A stretch of DNA of 63,801 nt, taken from NCBI RefSeq assembly GCF_004963255.1, contig NZ_SUGA01000034.1, positions 1-63,801 of the forward strand, written 5' to 3'. The notes beneath the pieces were generated by a model. That model had not been told where the DNA came from, did not search any database, and saw only the letters and a list, made by a program, of their open reading frames with translations. The position numbers and the translations under genes are program-made. Below are positions 8,223 to 16,883 of this stretch, piece after piece; within the stretch, counting starts at the first letter, position 1, and every line of letters begins with the position of its first letter. Origin of the DNA: Mesorhizobium sp. (GTDB lineage Bacteria > Pseudomonadota > Alphaproteobacteria > Rhizobiales > Rhizobiaceae).

Positions 8223-9023
8223 TCAGCGAGGCGCCAACGGCTTCTTCACGGTCTTGAGCAGCGCGCGCTGGATGATCTCGTTGCCGGCGACGACCTCGCC
8301 ATTGTCCAGCATGTCCTGCGCGCCATCCATGTCGGAGACGAAGCCCCCGGCTTCGCGCACCAGAAGGATGCCGGCGGCGATATCCCAGGACGACAGGCCG
8401 GTTTCCCAGAAGCCGTCCATGCGTCCGGCCGCGACATAGGCGAGGTCAAGCGCGGCGGAGCCGAGGCGGCGAACACCCGAGACTTCGGCCATGACATTGC
8501 GCAGCTCGATCAGGAAGTTGCCGTGCTGGCCGCGGCCGAGATGCGGCACGCCGCAGCCGATCACCGCGTCGGTCAGCTTGGAGCGGCCGGCAACACGCAG
8601 CCGGCGGTCGTTCATGAAGGCGCCGCCGCCGCGCTCGGCCGTGTAGAGCTCGTCCATCGCCGGATTGTAGACGACGCCGGCGACGATCTGGCCCTGGCGC
8701 TCGAGCGCGATCGACACCGAGAAGAGCGGGATGCCGTGCAGGAAGTTGGTGGTGCCGTCGAGCGGGTCGACGATCCAGCGGTGCTGGGCGTCCTCGCCTT
8801 CGACCGCGCCGCGCTCCTCCATCAGGAAGGCATAGCCCGGCCGCGCCTTCGACAGCTCGGCGTAGACGATCTCTTCGGCCTTGCGGTCGGCCTGGCTGAC
8901 ATAGTCGCCCGGTCCCTTCATCGAGACCTGCAGGTTCTGCACCTCGCCGAAGTCGCGCGACAGCGAGCGGCCGGCCTTCATCGCGGCCTGGACCATGACG
9001 TTGAGGAGAGCGGAACGCGCCAT
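8223..9023 (-). CDS. suhB: Inositol monophosphatase family protein
   Basis: Mg2+-dependent phosphatase of the IMPase/SuhB family (266 aa), which hydrolyses myo-inositol 1-phosphate and related sugar phosphates. Metal-site motifs are complete: FLMEERG near 67-72, WIVDPLDGTTNF at 83-94 and SSWDIAAGILLVREAGG from 211. Rhizobial homologs are annotated suhB, but assignment to SuhB rather than another IMPase is by overall similarity only. It sits 37 bases downstream of efp on the same strand and could be co-transcribed. Confidence 0.9.
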   Translation of the reverse strand: MARSALLNVMVQAAMKAGRSLSRDFGEVQNLQVSMKGPGDYVSQADRKAEEIVYAELSKARPGYAFLMEERGAVEGEDAQHRWIVDPLDGTTNFLHGIPLFSVSIALERQGQIVAGVVYNPAMDELYTAERGGGAFMNDRRLRVAGRSKLTDAVIGCGVPHLGRGQHGNFLIELRNVMAEVSGVRRLGSAALDLAYVAAGRMDGFWETGLSSWDIAAGILLVREAGGFVSDMDGAQDMLDNGEVVAGNEIIQRALLKTVKKPLAPR

Positions 9024-9060
9024 TTTTTCTTCCTGGCTTTGTCTTCCTACCGGCCGGCGC

Positions 9061-9627
9061 TCAATCGGCGCGGCGCATATAGGTGATTTCGTTGGTGTCG
9101 ACGATGATGCGCTCGCCGGCCGAGATGAAGGGTGGCACCAGAACGCGGATGCCGTTCTCCAGCACCGCCGGCTTGTAGGAGGACGCGGCCGTCTGGCCGC
9201 GCACCACCGGATCGGCCTCAGTGACGGTCAGCGTCACCTGGTCGGGCAGCGAGATGCCGATCGGCCGCTCTTCGTAGAGCTGCACCGTCACCATCATGCC
9301 GTCCTGCAGGAAGGCGGCGCGCTCGCCGACGAAGTCCTTGGCCAGCTCGAGCTGCTCGTAGCTTTCAGTGTCCATGAACACCAGCGCATCGCCCTGCTCG
9401 TAGAGGAAAGAGAAGTCCTTGAGGTCGAGCCTTATCTGCTCGACTGTCTCGGCCGAGCGGAAGCGCTCGTTGAGCTTGGTGCCGTTGATCAGGTTCTTCA
9501 GCTCGACCTGGTTGTAGGCGCCGCCCTTGCCGGGCTTGACGGTGTTGGTCTTGACCGCCACCCACAGGCCGCCATCGTGCTCGATGACATAGCCGGGACG
9601 GATTTCGCTGCCACTGATCTTGGCCAT
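9061..9627 (-). CDS. efp: Elongation factor P
   Basis: Translation factor (188 aa) that relieves ribosome stalling at consecutive prolines by binding between the P and E sites. The three-domain EF-P sequence is complete from MAKISGSEIRPG to the C-terminus. The lysine at the tip of domain I is K34 in VKPGKGGAYNQ, the position modified by EpmA-type enzymes; no modification gene is in this window. The start at 9627 gives the standard N-terminus, although the frame is open upstream. A high demand fits the several proline-rich proteins encoded nearby (TolA, 44653-46494). Confidence 0.96.
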   Translation of the reverse strand: MAKISGSEIRPGYVIEHDGGLWVAVKTNTVKPGKGGAYNQVELKNLINGTKLNERFRSAETVEQIRLDLKDFSFLYEQGDALVFMDTESYEQLELAKDFVGERAAFLQDGMMVTVQLYEERPIGISLPDQVTLTVTEADPVVRGQTAASSYKPAVLENGIRVLVPPFISAGERIIVDTNEITYMRRAD

Positions 9628-9745
9628 GATGAACTTGATCCGGAATGAGATTTTCTGGCGCGGGTCGCGCTTTGGCGCCTCCAAGACCACAAATTGCCAA
9701 GGTAGGCAAGGGAGGGAACCTGAGCGGTTGCCGCGGCGACGGGCC

Positions 9746-10924
9746 TCAAGGCAGGCGATTTGCCTTTTGCAGCGCCTGCTTGGTCTGGTCGTCGTCGAGG
9801 CCCTGCAGGAAATCGTCCATCTGCGGGTCGATCAATCCAGCGCGGCGGGCGACGATGTACCAGGCGCCGGCGAGGATCAGGTCCGGGTCGGTGCCGATGC
9901 CGCCCATATAGAGCTTGGCGAGGCGGTTCTGGGCGGCGACATTGCCGCCTTGCGCCGCCCGCCTCATCCAGGCAAAGCCAGATTTCAGGTCGCGCTCGCC
10001 ACCGCGCCCCTCGATCATCCAGGCGGCGAGGTCGATCTGCGCCGTGTCGTAGTTTTGCCGCGCGGCTTGCGTCAGGAGGATACGCGCCTGGGCGTCGTCA
10101 TGCGGCTTGCCGCCGGCGCCGTTGGCATAGAGTTGCGCCATCGCATATTGCGCGTCGGCAAGGCCGGTGGCGGCCGCGCGCTCGTAGTAGACGGCGGCTT
10201 TCACAAGCCCGGCATCGCCGGGATCCTGCTGGACGAGCAACTGCGCGAAGTTGAACTGCGCAAGCCGGTTGCCGGCCTCGGCCGATGCCTGCATCAGCGC
10301 GAAGGCGCCCTTTTCGTCCTTCTTCACATAGCGGCCATCGAGCAGCATCAGCGCATATTGGAACTGCGCCTCCGGCACGCCCTGCTCGGCGGCCAGCCCA
10401 TACCATTTCGCGGCCTCGGCGGGATTGAGCGGCACGCCCAGCCCGCGCGACAGGATTTCAGCCACCAGCGTCTCGGCCGCCGGATCCCCGTTCTTGGCGC
10501 GCTCCATAGCGAGGTTGTAGGCGGTCTTGTAGAGGCCGCGCTGGAAGGCGCCATAGGCGACGTCCGGCTGCTTGGCGCCGAAACGGTCGGGATTGACGGT
10601 GTCGGCCGATGGCGGAGTCATGGTGGCCGGCTGCGGCAAGGTGTTCTGGATCGGCTTGTCGATATGCGGATCGCCGCCGAACCGGCTCGCATCCGGCGCC
10701 GTGTCCTGCGTGGCCGTGTCCGGTTTGCCCTTATCCGGCGTGCCCGTGTCCGGCGAGCCTGCATCCGGCTTGGCTGCGTCTGGCGCGCCCTTGTCCGGCG
10801 CGCTCGTCTCCGGCCGGGGCTGCGGCAGAGGCACGGTCTCGGTCGCGCTCGCCGTTTCGCCCTGCCAGCAAGCCGGAGCCAGCAAGCCGGCCAGGACGGC
10901 CAGAGGAAGCACACGCAGGCGCAT
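9746..10924 (-). CDS. Secreted Sel1/TPR-repeat protein
   Basis: A 392-aa exported protein. A signal peptide (MRLRVLPLAVLAGLLAPAC) leads into a low-complexity linker of PD-x-G/A-x pentapeptides (about residues 40-75). A C-terminal solenoid of Sel1-like repeats follows (for example AAKWYGLAAEQGVPEAQFQYALMLL cut into units of about 36 aa). Sel1 solenoids mediate protein-protein contacts; EPS regulators such as ExoR belong to this class, but I cannot assign that role. The start at 10924 lies one base past the upstream stop, so it is coupled to the ThiE-like gene. Confidence 0.8.
   Translation of the reverse strand: MRLRVLPLAVLAGLLAPACWQGETASATETVPLPQPRPETSAPDKGAPDAAKPDAGSPDTGTPDKGKPDTATQDTAPDASRFGGDPHIDKPIQNTLPQPATMTPPSADTVNPDRFGAKQPDVAYGAFQRGLYKTAYNLAMERAKNGDPAAETLVAEILSRGLGVPLNPAEAAKWYGLAAEQGVPEAQFQYALMLLDGRYVKKDEKGAFALMQASAEAGNRLAQFNFAQLLVQQDPGDAGLVKAAVYYERAAATGLADAQYAMAQLYANGAGGKPHDDAQARILLTQAARQNYDTAQIDLAAWMIEGRGGERDLKSGFAWMRRAAQGGNVAAQNRLAKLYMGGIGTDPDLILAGAWYIVARRAGLIDPQMDDFLQGLDDDQTKQALQKANRLP
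10701..10805 (-). repeat. In-frame minisatellite, 7 x 15 bp, inside the Sel1 gene
   Basis: Seven consecutive 15-bp units of the form GTGTCCGGCGTGCCC, with point differences between units, encode the PD-x-G/A-x linker. Because the unit is five codons, gain or loss of units would keep the frame. Confidence 0.8.
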
Positions 10925-10925
10925 G

Positions 10926-11573
10926 TCAGTCCTCGAAACGCGGCGCGGTTTCATCGAGCAGCGCGTTGGCGGCGGCGATCACCGCCGCGGGATCGCGCCC
11001 ATCGGCGAAAACGGCGCTGGACAGCGCCACGAACTCGGCGCCAGTCGCGGCCACCGCCTCGACGGAAGCAAGCTCGGAGCCGCCCATGACGATGCAGGGG
11101 ATCGAGATCATCTCAGCCCACCATTCGCCGAGGGCGAGGTTGCGGTGATGCGGCTCCGGCTTGTTGTCGTAGCCGAAGCGGCCGAAGAACATGTAGTCGG
11201 GCCGTTCCTCGCCGAGCTCCAGCGCCTCATCGCGCGTCTTGGCGCCGCCGGCGCCGACCATCATCTTGCCGGCCAGGCGCTCGATCGTCTCGGCGAGATC
11301 CCGCGGCTTTGCCTCGACATGGATGCCGTCGGCCTGGACGCGACCGGCGATGCGGCTGTCGCCGGCGATGATGACGGCGATGCCGGCGCCTTGAGCGATC
11401 GGCACGATCCGTTCGGCGAAGGCCTGGAAGGAGGCGTCATCCATGCCGTTGTCCGACAGGATTAGCGAGGCGATGTCGCCGCCCTCGAAGGCCGCGCAGA
11501 TATGCTCGGCCGGCACGAGCGGCGGCGCGATCAGCACGATGCGGCAGCGATTGGGCGGGGTTAAATCGTTCAT
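10926..11573 (-). CDS. Thiamine phosphate synthase family protein (ThiE-like)
   Basis: A 215-aa TIM-barrel protein of the ThiE/TenI group. ThiE joins HMP-pyrophosphate to thiazole phosphate to make thiamine monophosphate. Visible family features are the alternating strands IVLIAPP, AVIIAGD and ADGIHVEAK, DYMFFGRFGYDN where ThiE has its phosphate-binding loop, and the closing PCIVMGGSELASVEAVAATGA. The usual GxSxH segment is altered, so this may be a diverged or TenI-like paralog, not the main ThiE. It shares an operon with the Sel1 gene; TPP-regulated thiBPQ lies about 38 kb away. Confidence 0.72.
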   Translation of the reverse strand: MNDLTPPNRCRIVLIAPPLVPAEHICAAFEGGDIASLILSDNGMDDASFQAFAERIVPIAQGAGIAVIIAGDSRIAGRVQADGIHVEAKPRDLAETIERLAGKMMVGAGGAKTRDEALELGEERPDYMFFGRFGYDNKPEPHHRNLALGEWWAEMISIPCIVMGGSELASVEAVAATGAEFVALSSAVFADGRDPAAVIAAANALLDETAPRFED

Positions 11574-11735
11574 TGGCCTTCGATCCCGGTTTCGCCTATG
11601 CCGGGCGAAGATGGTTGCATTGCGGCATAGAGCAAAGCGGCCAGCTTGAACAGGAGGGCGAAGCAGGATCGTCGAGCGCGGGGACGCCGCCGGACTACAG
11701 AGCAGTTTCGCGGAAACGCCGAACCGCTCCAGGGA

Positions 11736-12845
11736 TCACCCGTCCGGCAGGCTGAAGACGGCGCACGGTCTGACAATTCCACGCAATTGGTGTTCGCCCA
11801 ACGGGGCCAAGGGCGTCGTGGTTTCCGCCGCGACAGCGCCGGAGATCAGGACGCTCCGTCCAAGCGGCCGACACAGGCCTTCGAGCCTGCTGACGAGGTT
11901 CACGGCCGGGCCGATTGCGGTGAAATCCAGACGGTCGGCTGTGCCGACATTGCCCCACACCATGTCGCCGATGTGCAGCGCCATGCCGAATTGCAGCTCG
12001 GGCATGCCCTGTCCGGCACGAACCTGATTGAGCTGCGCCATCCCCGCCCGCGCCGCTGCGACCGCGCGCAACGCGGCCTCGCAAGCCTCTGAGACCGAGC
12101 GCTCGCCGACAGGAAAGATCGCCAGCACGCCGTCGCCGATGAATTTCAGCACCTCGCCGCCAAAAGCGTGAACGGCGCCGGCGATGCGATCGAAGCTGGC
12201 GTTGAGCGCCGCCACGACCTGCTCGGCGTCCGTCTCTTCCGACAGGGCGGTAAAGTCGCGCAAATCGCTGTAGAGCAGGACCGCGCGGATTGTCTCGCCA
12301 ACCTCGCGCCGCGAACGGCCGGCCAACACCTGCGCCGCGCTGCGTTGCCCAAGATAGGCCTCAAGCAGGGCCGACAGCGTCGACCTAGCGGCGAGAGCGG
12401 CGAGCGGCGCCACGGCGAAGCGCGCCACCTGGTCCAGTGTTTTCGATTCGTGCTCCGCGAGAGGGCGTGCCGCGGCCCAGTTCAGTTTTGGATTCCCCCA
12501 TTGCGCGTCCTCGCACTCCGGCCCAACCGTGTAATCGTACACGACACCGGTTCCCAGTCCCGCCAGCCATTCGCGTCCGAGATCTGCCTCTCCGGTTCCA
12601 GGCATCATGCCGGCGCCAAAACCCAGCGCCTCCATGACGACGCCTGTCTCCGCCCGCCACAGCCAGGCGCGGCGCGTTATGATCGGATGCGGCGCGGCGA
12701 GCGTCAGGGCTCCACCGACGAGTGGCAACCCGTCGTCAACCAGCCGCGCGCCGAGCGTGGCCAGAAAATCATCCGGCTGGACGGCGCCGCCGGCGCTGTC
12801 GACCAGCCAGGCGAAAGTTGAAGAAAGCCGCATCGATATGATCAT
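11736..12845 (-). CDS. Class III adenylate/guanylate cyclase
   Basis: A 369-aa cytoplasmic protein that should make cAMP (or cGMP) from ATP (GTP). The N-terminal 170 residues form an uncharacterised sensor-like region. The catalytic domain covers about 180-360: LLYSDLRDFTALSEETD with the first metal aspartate, and FGGEVLKFIGDGVLAIFP with the second. ATG 12845 was chosen as the first start after non-coding sequence; ATG 12833 four codons later is equally possible and neither has a clear Shine-Dalgarno. No transmembrane segment. Rhizobia typically carry many such cyclases. Confidence 0.85.
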   Translation of the reverse strand: MIISMRLSSTFAWLVDSAGGAVQPDDFLATLGARLVDDGLPLVGGALTLAAPHPIITRRAWLWRAETGVVMEALGFGAGMMPGTGEADLGREWLAGLGTGVVYDYTVGPECEDAQWGNPKLNWAAARPLAEHESKTLDQVARFAVAPLAALAARSTLSALLEAYLGQRSAAQVLAGRSRREVGETIRAVLLYSDLRDFTALSEETDAEQVVAALNASFDRIAGAVHAFGGEVLKFIGDGVLAIFPVGERSVSEACEAALRAVAAARAGMAQLNQVRAGQGMPELQFGMALHIGDMVWGNVGTADRLDFTAIGPAVNLVSRLEGLCRPLGRSVLISGAVAAETTTPLAPLGEHQLRGIVRPCAVFSLPDG

Positions 12846-12993
12846 GCTTCGGCGTTCCGTCGCTGTCACCAGCGGGAATCGACCCAACGAGATTTTAGTT
12901 GAACGGCAGGGCGATTTGGCTTCGAATCGAAAGCGCTGGCCCGGCGCCACCTGCCAGGCGAGCCGTGTTGGCGCGCAAACCCGGGAGGTTTCG

Positions 12994-13428
12994 ATGGCTG
13001 AACCCTTGATCGTTCGTCGCGAGGTACAGATCGCGGCGCCGCCGGCGACAGTCTTCGCCTTCCTGACAGATCCGGCCAAGATTGTGCGCTGGATGGGAAC
13101 GGAGGCAACGGCGGAACCCAACCCTGGCGGTCTCTATCTGCTGAATTTGGGAGGAAGAGCCACGGCTCGCGGCCAATTCACCGAGGTCATACCCGTCCAC
13201 CGCCTTGCCTACAGCTTCGGCTGGGAGGGCAACGACCGGACGCCACCCGGTTCGAGCCTTGTCGAAATCGATCTGGTCGAAGAGCCGGGCGGGACGCGGG
13301 TCAAGCTCACCCATAGCGGCCTTGCCGACCGAGAGATTTGCGACAGCCACGAGAAGGGCTGGACGCACTATCTGGATCGGCTCGCAATCACCGCCGCCGG
13401 TGGCGACCCGGGACCGGACAAAATGTAG
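12994..13428 (+). CDS. SRPBCC (AHSA1-like) domain protein
   Basis: A 144-aa single-domain protein of the START/AHSA1 superfamily, which binds hydrophobic ligands or co-chaperones in a deep cavity. The N-terminal VRREVQIAAPPATVFAFLTD and the C-terminal GWTHYLDRLAI are the standard ends of the fold. The start at 12994 has GGGAGG 7 bases upstream. It is divergently transcribed from the cyclase gene. The ligand is unknown; homologs are often next to ArsR regulators, which is not the case here. Confidence 0.88.
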   Translation: MAEPLIVRREVQIAAPPATVFAFLTDPAKIVRWMGTEATAEPNPGGLYLLNLGGRATARGQFTEVIPVHRLAYSFGWEGNDRTPPGSSLVEIDLVEEPGGTRVKLTHSGLADREICDSHEKGWTHYLDRLAITAAGGDPGPDKM

Positions 13429-13549
13429 GGCAGCCGCCGCAATTGCCGACAGCCAGCGGCCAATCGCTAGTGCGTTTCATCGTTTCACGCGCTATCTCCT
13501 TGTTTCCAATTCGGGACGGAAAACCGCTCACACCTCTCCTGGGATTGCT

Positions 13550-14008
13550 CTAGAGTTCAAGCTTGTAGCCGATATGGCTGGCCTTGAAGCCAAGGCGCTC
13601 ATAGAAGCGGTGCGCATCCGTCCGGCTCTTGTTCGTCGTCAGCTGCACGACCCGGCAGCCGCGCTCGCGGCATTCGTCGATCGCCCATTCCAACAGGCGC
13701 TGTCCCAGGCCCTCGCCGCGCCGGCTCGACGCGACGCGCACGGCCTCGATCTGGCCGCGCCACGCGCCGCGCTGCGATAGGCCGGCGAGAAAGGTGATCT
13801 GCAGCGTGCCGATGACGTCGTCGCCATCGGTCATCACCGCGAGCAACTGGTTCGGATCGCCGTCTATCGCGGCGAAGGCGTCCAGATAGGGTTGCGCCAG
13901 CGGCAGGCTTGCGTCTTCACGGGCGCGGCCCAGCGCATCGTCGGCAAGCATCGCGACGATGACCGCAACGTCCGCTTCACGTGCACGGCGAATGCTGATG
14001 GCGCTCAT
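13550..14008 (-). CDS. GNAT family N-acetyltransferase
   Basis: A 152-aa acetyl-CoA-dependent transferase. The GNAT core is clear: IRRAREADVAVIVAML at the N-terminus, the acetyl-CoA pyrophosphate loop RRGEGLGQRLLEWAI (motif A, R-x-x-G-x-G-x), and RFYERLGFKASHIGYKLEL at the C-terminus. The start at 14008 has GGGAGTG 5-8 bases upstream; the frame is open further up but without coding character. The substrate is unknown. It is divergent from the TauE-like exporter. Confidence 0.9.
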   Translation of the reverse strand: MSAISIRRAREADVAVIVAMLADDALGRAREDASLPLAQPYLDAFAAIDGDPNQLLAVMTDGDDVIGTLQITFLAGLSQRGAWRGQIEAVRVASSRRGEGLGQRLLEWAIDECRERGCRVVQLTTNKSRTDAHRFYERLGFKASHIGYKLEL

Positions 14009-14171
14009 TTCAACACTCCCAGATAGCGAGCCGACCGACTGCAGACCCTGGCGGAGCGGTCGGTCGTTCTGACTGGGGCGGCAATAGCGGATGCCGGCAT
14101 TAATGACTATCCCGCCGGCGCCGTTCTGCGCTATGGCTTGGTTGCCCGCCTTCTCCAACCTTCTCTTGCCG

Positions 14172-14942
14172 ATGTCAGGCCTGCTCAGCGATCCGTGGTT
14201 CTATGCCGCCGCCATTCCAGCGGTGATCCTTGTCGGTCTGTCGAAGGGCGGCTTCGGCGGCGCCGTCGGCTTCGTCGGCGTGCCGTTGATGGCGCTGACC
14301 ATCCCACCGGTCCAGGCGGCCGCCATTCTGCTGCCGATCCTGTGCCTGATGGACATCGTTTCGGTGTGGACGTGGTGGGGCGTCTATGATCGCAAGATGC
14401 TGGTCGACATGATGCCCGGCGCCGTCATCGGCATCGGCCTCGGCTGGCTGACCGCGGCCTTGGTGACCGAGGAGATGGTGCGGCTGATCGTCGGCGCCGT
14501 CGCGCTGGTGTTCGTGCTGCGCTGGCTCTACCTGCAGTTCCGCCATGGCGCCGATCATGCGGCGGAGCCGAACCGCATCGCCGCCGCCTTGTGGGGCACA
14601 GTCGCCGGCTTCACCAGCTTCGTCGCCCATGTCGGCGGTCCGCCCTTCCAGGTCTATGCGCTGCCGATCCGGCTCGATCCGAAAGTGCTTTCCGGAACCG
14701 CGGCGATCTTCTTTGCCGCCACCAACGCGCTGAAGCTCGTTCCCTATTTTGCGCTCGGCCAGTTCGACACCGCCAACCTCACGGCCTCGGCGGTTCTGAT
14801 GCCGCTGGCGCCGCTGTCCACCATCGCCGGCGCCTTGCTGGTGCGCCGCATGCGGCCGGAGATCTTCTATCCGTTCACCTACGCCACCGTCGCGGTGGTC
14901 GCCGTCAAGCTGCTGTGGGACGGCATTGCAGGCTTGATGTAG
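14172..14942 (+). CDS. Sulfite exporter TauE/SafE family protein
   Basis: An integral membrane protein of the TauE/SafE (DUF81) family, thought to move sulfite, sulfonates or other small organic anions across the inner membrane. The 256 aa hold about eight hydrophobic helices; the hallmark glycine-rich segment VGLSKGGFGGAVGFVGVPLM lies near the N-terminus and is partly repeated in the second half (FTSFVAHVGGPPFQVYALP). Starts at 14091 and 14133 are also possible; I chose 14172 because homologs begin just before the first helix. The substrate is unresolved. Confidence 0.87.
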   Translation: MSGLLSDPWFYAAAIPAVILVGLSKGGFGGAVGFVGVPLMALTIPPVQAAAILLPILCLMDIVSVWTWWGVYDRKMLVDMMPGAVIGIGLGWLTAALVTEEMVRLIVGAVALVFVLRWLYLQFRHGADHAAEPNRIAAALWGTVAGFTSFVAHVGGPPFQVYALPIRLDPKVLSGTAAIFFAATNALKLVPYFALGQFDTANLTASAVLMPLAPLSTIAGALLVRRMRPEIFYPFTYATVAVVAVKLLWDGIAGLM

Positions 14943-14986
14943 AAACAAGGCGGCCTTCCAACCGCCTCGCTCCAAAAACGTAACGC

Positions 14987-15538
14987 TCAGGCGGCGCTCG
15001 GCACCAGCTGGCGGCTGCCGCCGAAGGCGAGCGCGGCGCCGAGCGCAATCACCATTGCCATGCCGGCAAGAATGCCGATGTCGTGCAGAGTGGGCTTCAG
15101 CACCATGTCGGCGATGATCACCAGCATCACCGCATAATCGAGGCGCGCCCATTTCATCATGCGCTGGCCGATGGCGAGGACGGCGGGCGTGATGCCCTGC
15201 TCGGCGACCATGGCGCCCATGCGCTCGCCGGTCGGCTTGAAGATCAGCATGCCGATCGAGAAGGTCGTCGCATAGCCGACGAGGCCGATGACAATCCACA
15301 GTTCGGCAAAGCCGACCCAGAAGCCGCACATGACGAGACCGAAGATCAGCGTCAGCATCGACATCGGCGCGAAGAACATGCCGCCGAGCTGTCCGCTGGC
15401 GCGCATTGCCTGCAGCTTGTCCTCAATGTTGCCGGCGCGCTCGGCCAGCACGCCGAGCAGGAACAGCACGAAGCCGCCGCCGACCCACAAAATAGCCGAA
15501 ACGACGTGAAGGAATTTGACGATCGAATACCAATCCAT
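14987..15538 (-). CDS. DUF2269/CopD-like integral membrane protein
   Basis: A 183-aa membrane protein with about five helices. The first, MDWYSIVKFLHVVSAILWVGG, carries a histidine in the HVVSAxxWxGG motif shared with CopD-like and DUF2269 proteins, possibly a haem or metal ligand. The start at 15538 has GGGAG upstream; the open frame beyond it lacks coding character. The function is unknown; it may be a component of membrane redox or metal handling. It converges with the TauE gene. Confidence 0.78.
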   Translation of the reverse strand: MDWYSIVKFLHVVSAILWVGGGFVLFLLGVLAERAGNIEDKLQAMRASGQLGGMFFAPMSMLTLIFGLVMCGFWVGFAELWIVIGLVGYATTFSIGMLIFKPTGERMGAMVAEQGITPAVLAIGQRMMKWARLDYAVMLVIIADMVLKPTLHDIGILAGMAMVIALGAALAFGGSRQLVPSAA

Positions 15539-15770
15539 GGTTTGCTCCCGGATATCCTGCCTGATTTCAAGCGGCGAGGATTTGCGCGCCGCTTCAGAGG
15601 AGCGGCCTTTTGCGTGGCGCGTGTTTCGGAACGATGCCGCGGCAGCGGCGGGCATGTTACAGGCGGCCACGATCGGCATTCGAAAAACCGGTTAAGACGA
15701 TCCCTAGCGGCGGAGCCGCTGTCCTGTTCCGGCACAGGGAAGAGCGTTCGCTCAAAAAATCGCCGCCGCG

Positions 15771-15785
15771 TTAAGGGTTCGTTAA
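15771..15785 (+). promoter_or_regulatory. CtrA-type box upstream of the candidate sRNA
   Basis: A perfect TTAA-N7-TTAA (TTAAGGGTTCGTTAA) about 20-35 bases before the expected 5' end of the candidate sRNA at 15806. The sequence matches the full CtrA recognition site known from Caulobacter and Sinorhizobium. Occupancy is inferred. Confidence 0.6.
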
Positions 15786-15805
15786 GCTTTACAGGCGTTT
15801 ACTAT

Positions 15806-15909
15806 GCGCATCCAGTTTTGCTGGATTCTTACCGAGTGGTTGGAGCCACTTTGTTTGACGCCTCCCTGTTAAACTCCTGAGAGCCGCCTTATCCGCGGCT
15901 CTTTTTTTG
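15806..15909 (+). ncRNA. Candidate trans-acting small RNA with intrinsic terminator
   Basis: A 534-base gap without genes contains three consecutive hairpins. They are ATCCAG-TTTTG-CTGGAT (15810-15826), AGTGG-TTGGAG-CCACT (15835-15850), and the terminator AGAGCCGC-CTTATCC-GCGGCTCT followed by a seven-T run (15880-15908). Between hairpins 2 and 3 is an unpaired stretch with CCTCCCT, complementary to Shine-Dalgarno sequences. This architecture is that of alphaproteobacterial trans-encoded sRNAs that block ribosome binding, such as suhB/mmgR (αr8). The exact family is unverified. The 5' end is estimated from TACTAT at 15800-15805. Confidence 0.65.
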
Positions 15910-15941
15910 TCCGTAGGCGGCCGGCGCCAAAGCAGCCGGCG

Positions 15942-15956
15942 TTAACCGTTTGTTAA
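15942..15956 (+). promoter_or_regulatory. CtrA-type box upstream of rcdA
   Basis: A perfect TTAA-N7-TTAA (TTAACCGTTTGTTAA), 117 bases before the rcdA start and past the sRNA terminator. In Caulobacter rcdA is in the CtrA regulon, so the position makes biological sense. Confidence 0.7.
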
Positions 15957-16072
15957 ACATGCGCTTGCCTTCATGGGCATCGAAGCGCATTTTCAAGCCT
16001 CAGTCATTTAAGGGTGCTGGCCACGTCGGCAAGGATAGTCGAATCGGCTGGCGGCAGTGCAGGGGCGTATCG

Positions 16073-16603
16073 ATGAACGAGCCTTCGAAGGGCAGCGCGA
16101 AAACCATCAAGCTGGCGGAACGCCGGGTTTTCTCCCAATCCTTCAAGCCGCTCTACCAGGAAGGCATGGGGCTGGTCGAACAGGCCGCCGAATATCTCGA
16201 TGGCAAGGGCAGGCTCGAGGCCAAGAAATTATCGCGCACTGCCGCGACCCTCTATGCGGCGGAATCGATGCGGCTGACCACGAGGCTGATGCAGGTCGCC
16301 TCCTGGCTTTTGCTGCAGCGCGCGGCGAATTCCGGCGAGATGACGCGCGACCAGGTGGCCTCGGAGAAATCCAAGGTGCGACTGGATACCGCGTCGGCGC
16401 ATGACGAGGCGCTTGGCTGGAACGAACTGCCGAAGGAATTTCTCGATCTGGTGACGCGCTCGCTGCGCCTGCAGGCGCTGGTACGGCGCATGGACGAGGA
16501 AATCTATGGCGGTGTCGTGGCCGAGACGCACGCCCCCAGCCGCCGGGCCAATCCGGTTTCCGACCAGATCAGCCTTTTGAACACGGCGTTCGCGCGCGGC
16601 TGA
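16073..16603 (+). CDS. rcdA: RcdA-like regulator of CtrA degradation (DUF1465)
   Basis: A 176-aa helical-bundle adaptor. In Caulobacter, RcdA links the CpdR-primed ClpXP protease to CtrA so that this cell-cycle regulator is degraded at the G1-S transition. The DUF1465 core is visible as FKPLYQEGMGLVEQAAEYLDG and AESMRLTTRLMQVASWLLLQ, with the disordered C-terminal tail that RcdA uses for delivery. ATG 16073 was chosen because AGGGGCG precedes it and homologs start MNEPSKGSAK-like; the frame is open back to 15950. A CtrA box lies upstream, suggesting a feedback loop. Confidence 0.85.
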   Translation: MNEPSKGSAKTIKLAERRVFSQSFKPLYQEGMGLVEQAAEYLDGKGRLEAKKLSRTAATLYAAESMRLTTRLMQVASWLLLQRAANSGEMTRDQVASEKSKVRLDTASAHDEALGWNELPKEFLDLVTRSLRLQALVRRMDEEIYGGVVAETHAPSRRANPVSDQISLLNTAFARG

Positions 16604-16883
16604 CACCGCGTCTGCAACAAACGCTGAGATAGCGCCGGCGGCTTCCCTCATCGAGCCGTGATCAGCGCAAATCAAGCGCCTCTGGCCTCCAGCCACTTTT
16701 CGATATTGCGGCAGCAGCCTTCGGCGCATTGAAGGCCGTGCCCACCTTCGCGAGAAAGATCACCCTTGCCTGGAAGCGATAGGTCTCTAGTTGGAGCCGT
16801 TCGCCGCAGCCGGGTCGACCCGAGCCGGATTTGCAAGAAAATCACCGTCACTGTGACCAAAGCAGATTGCGAGGCTTGATCCC

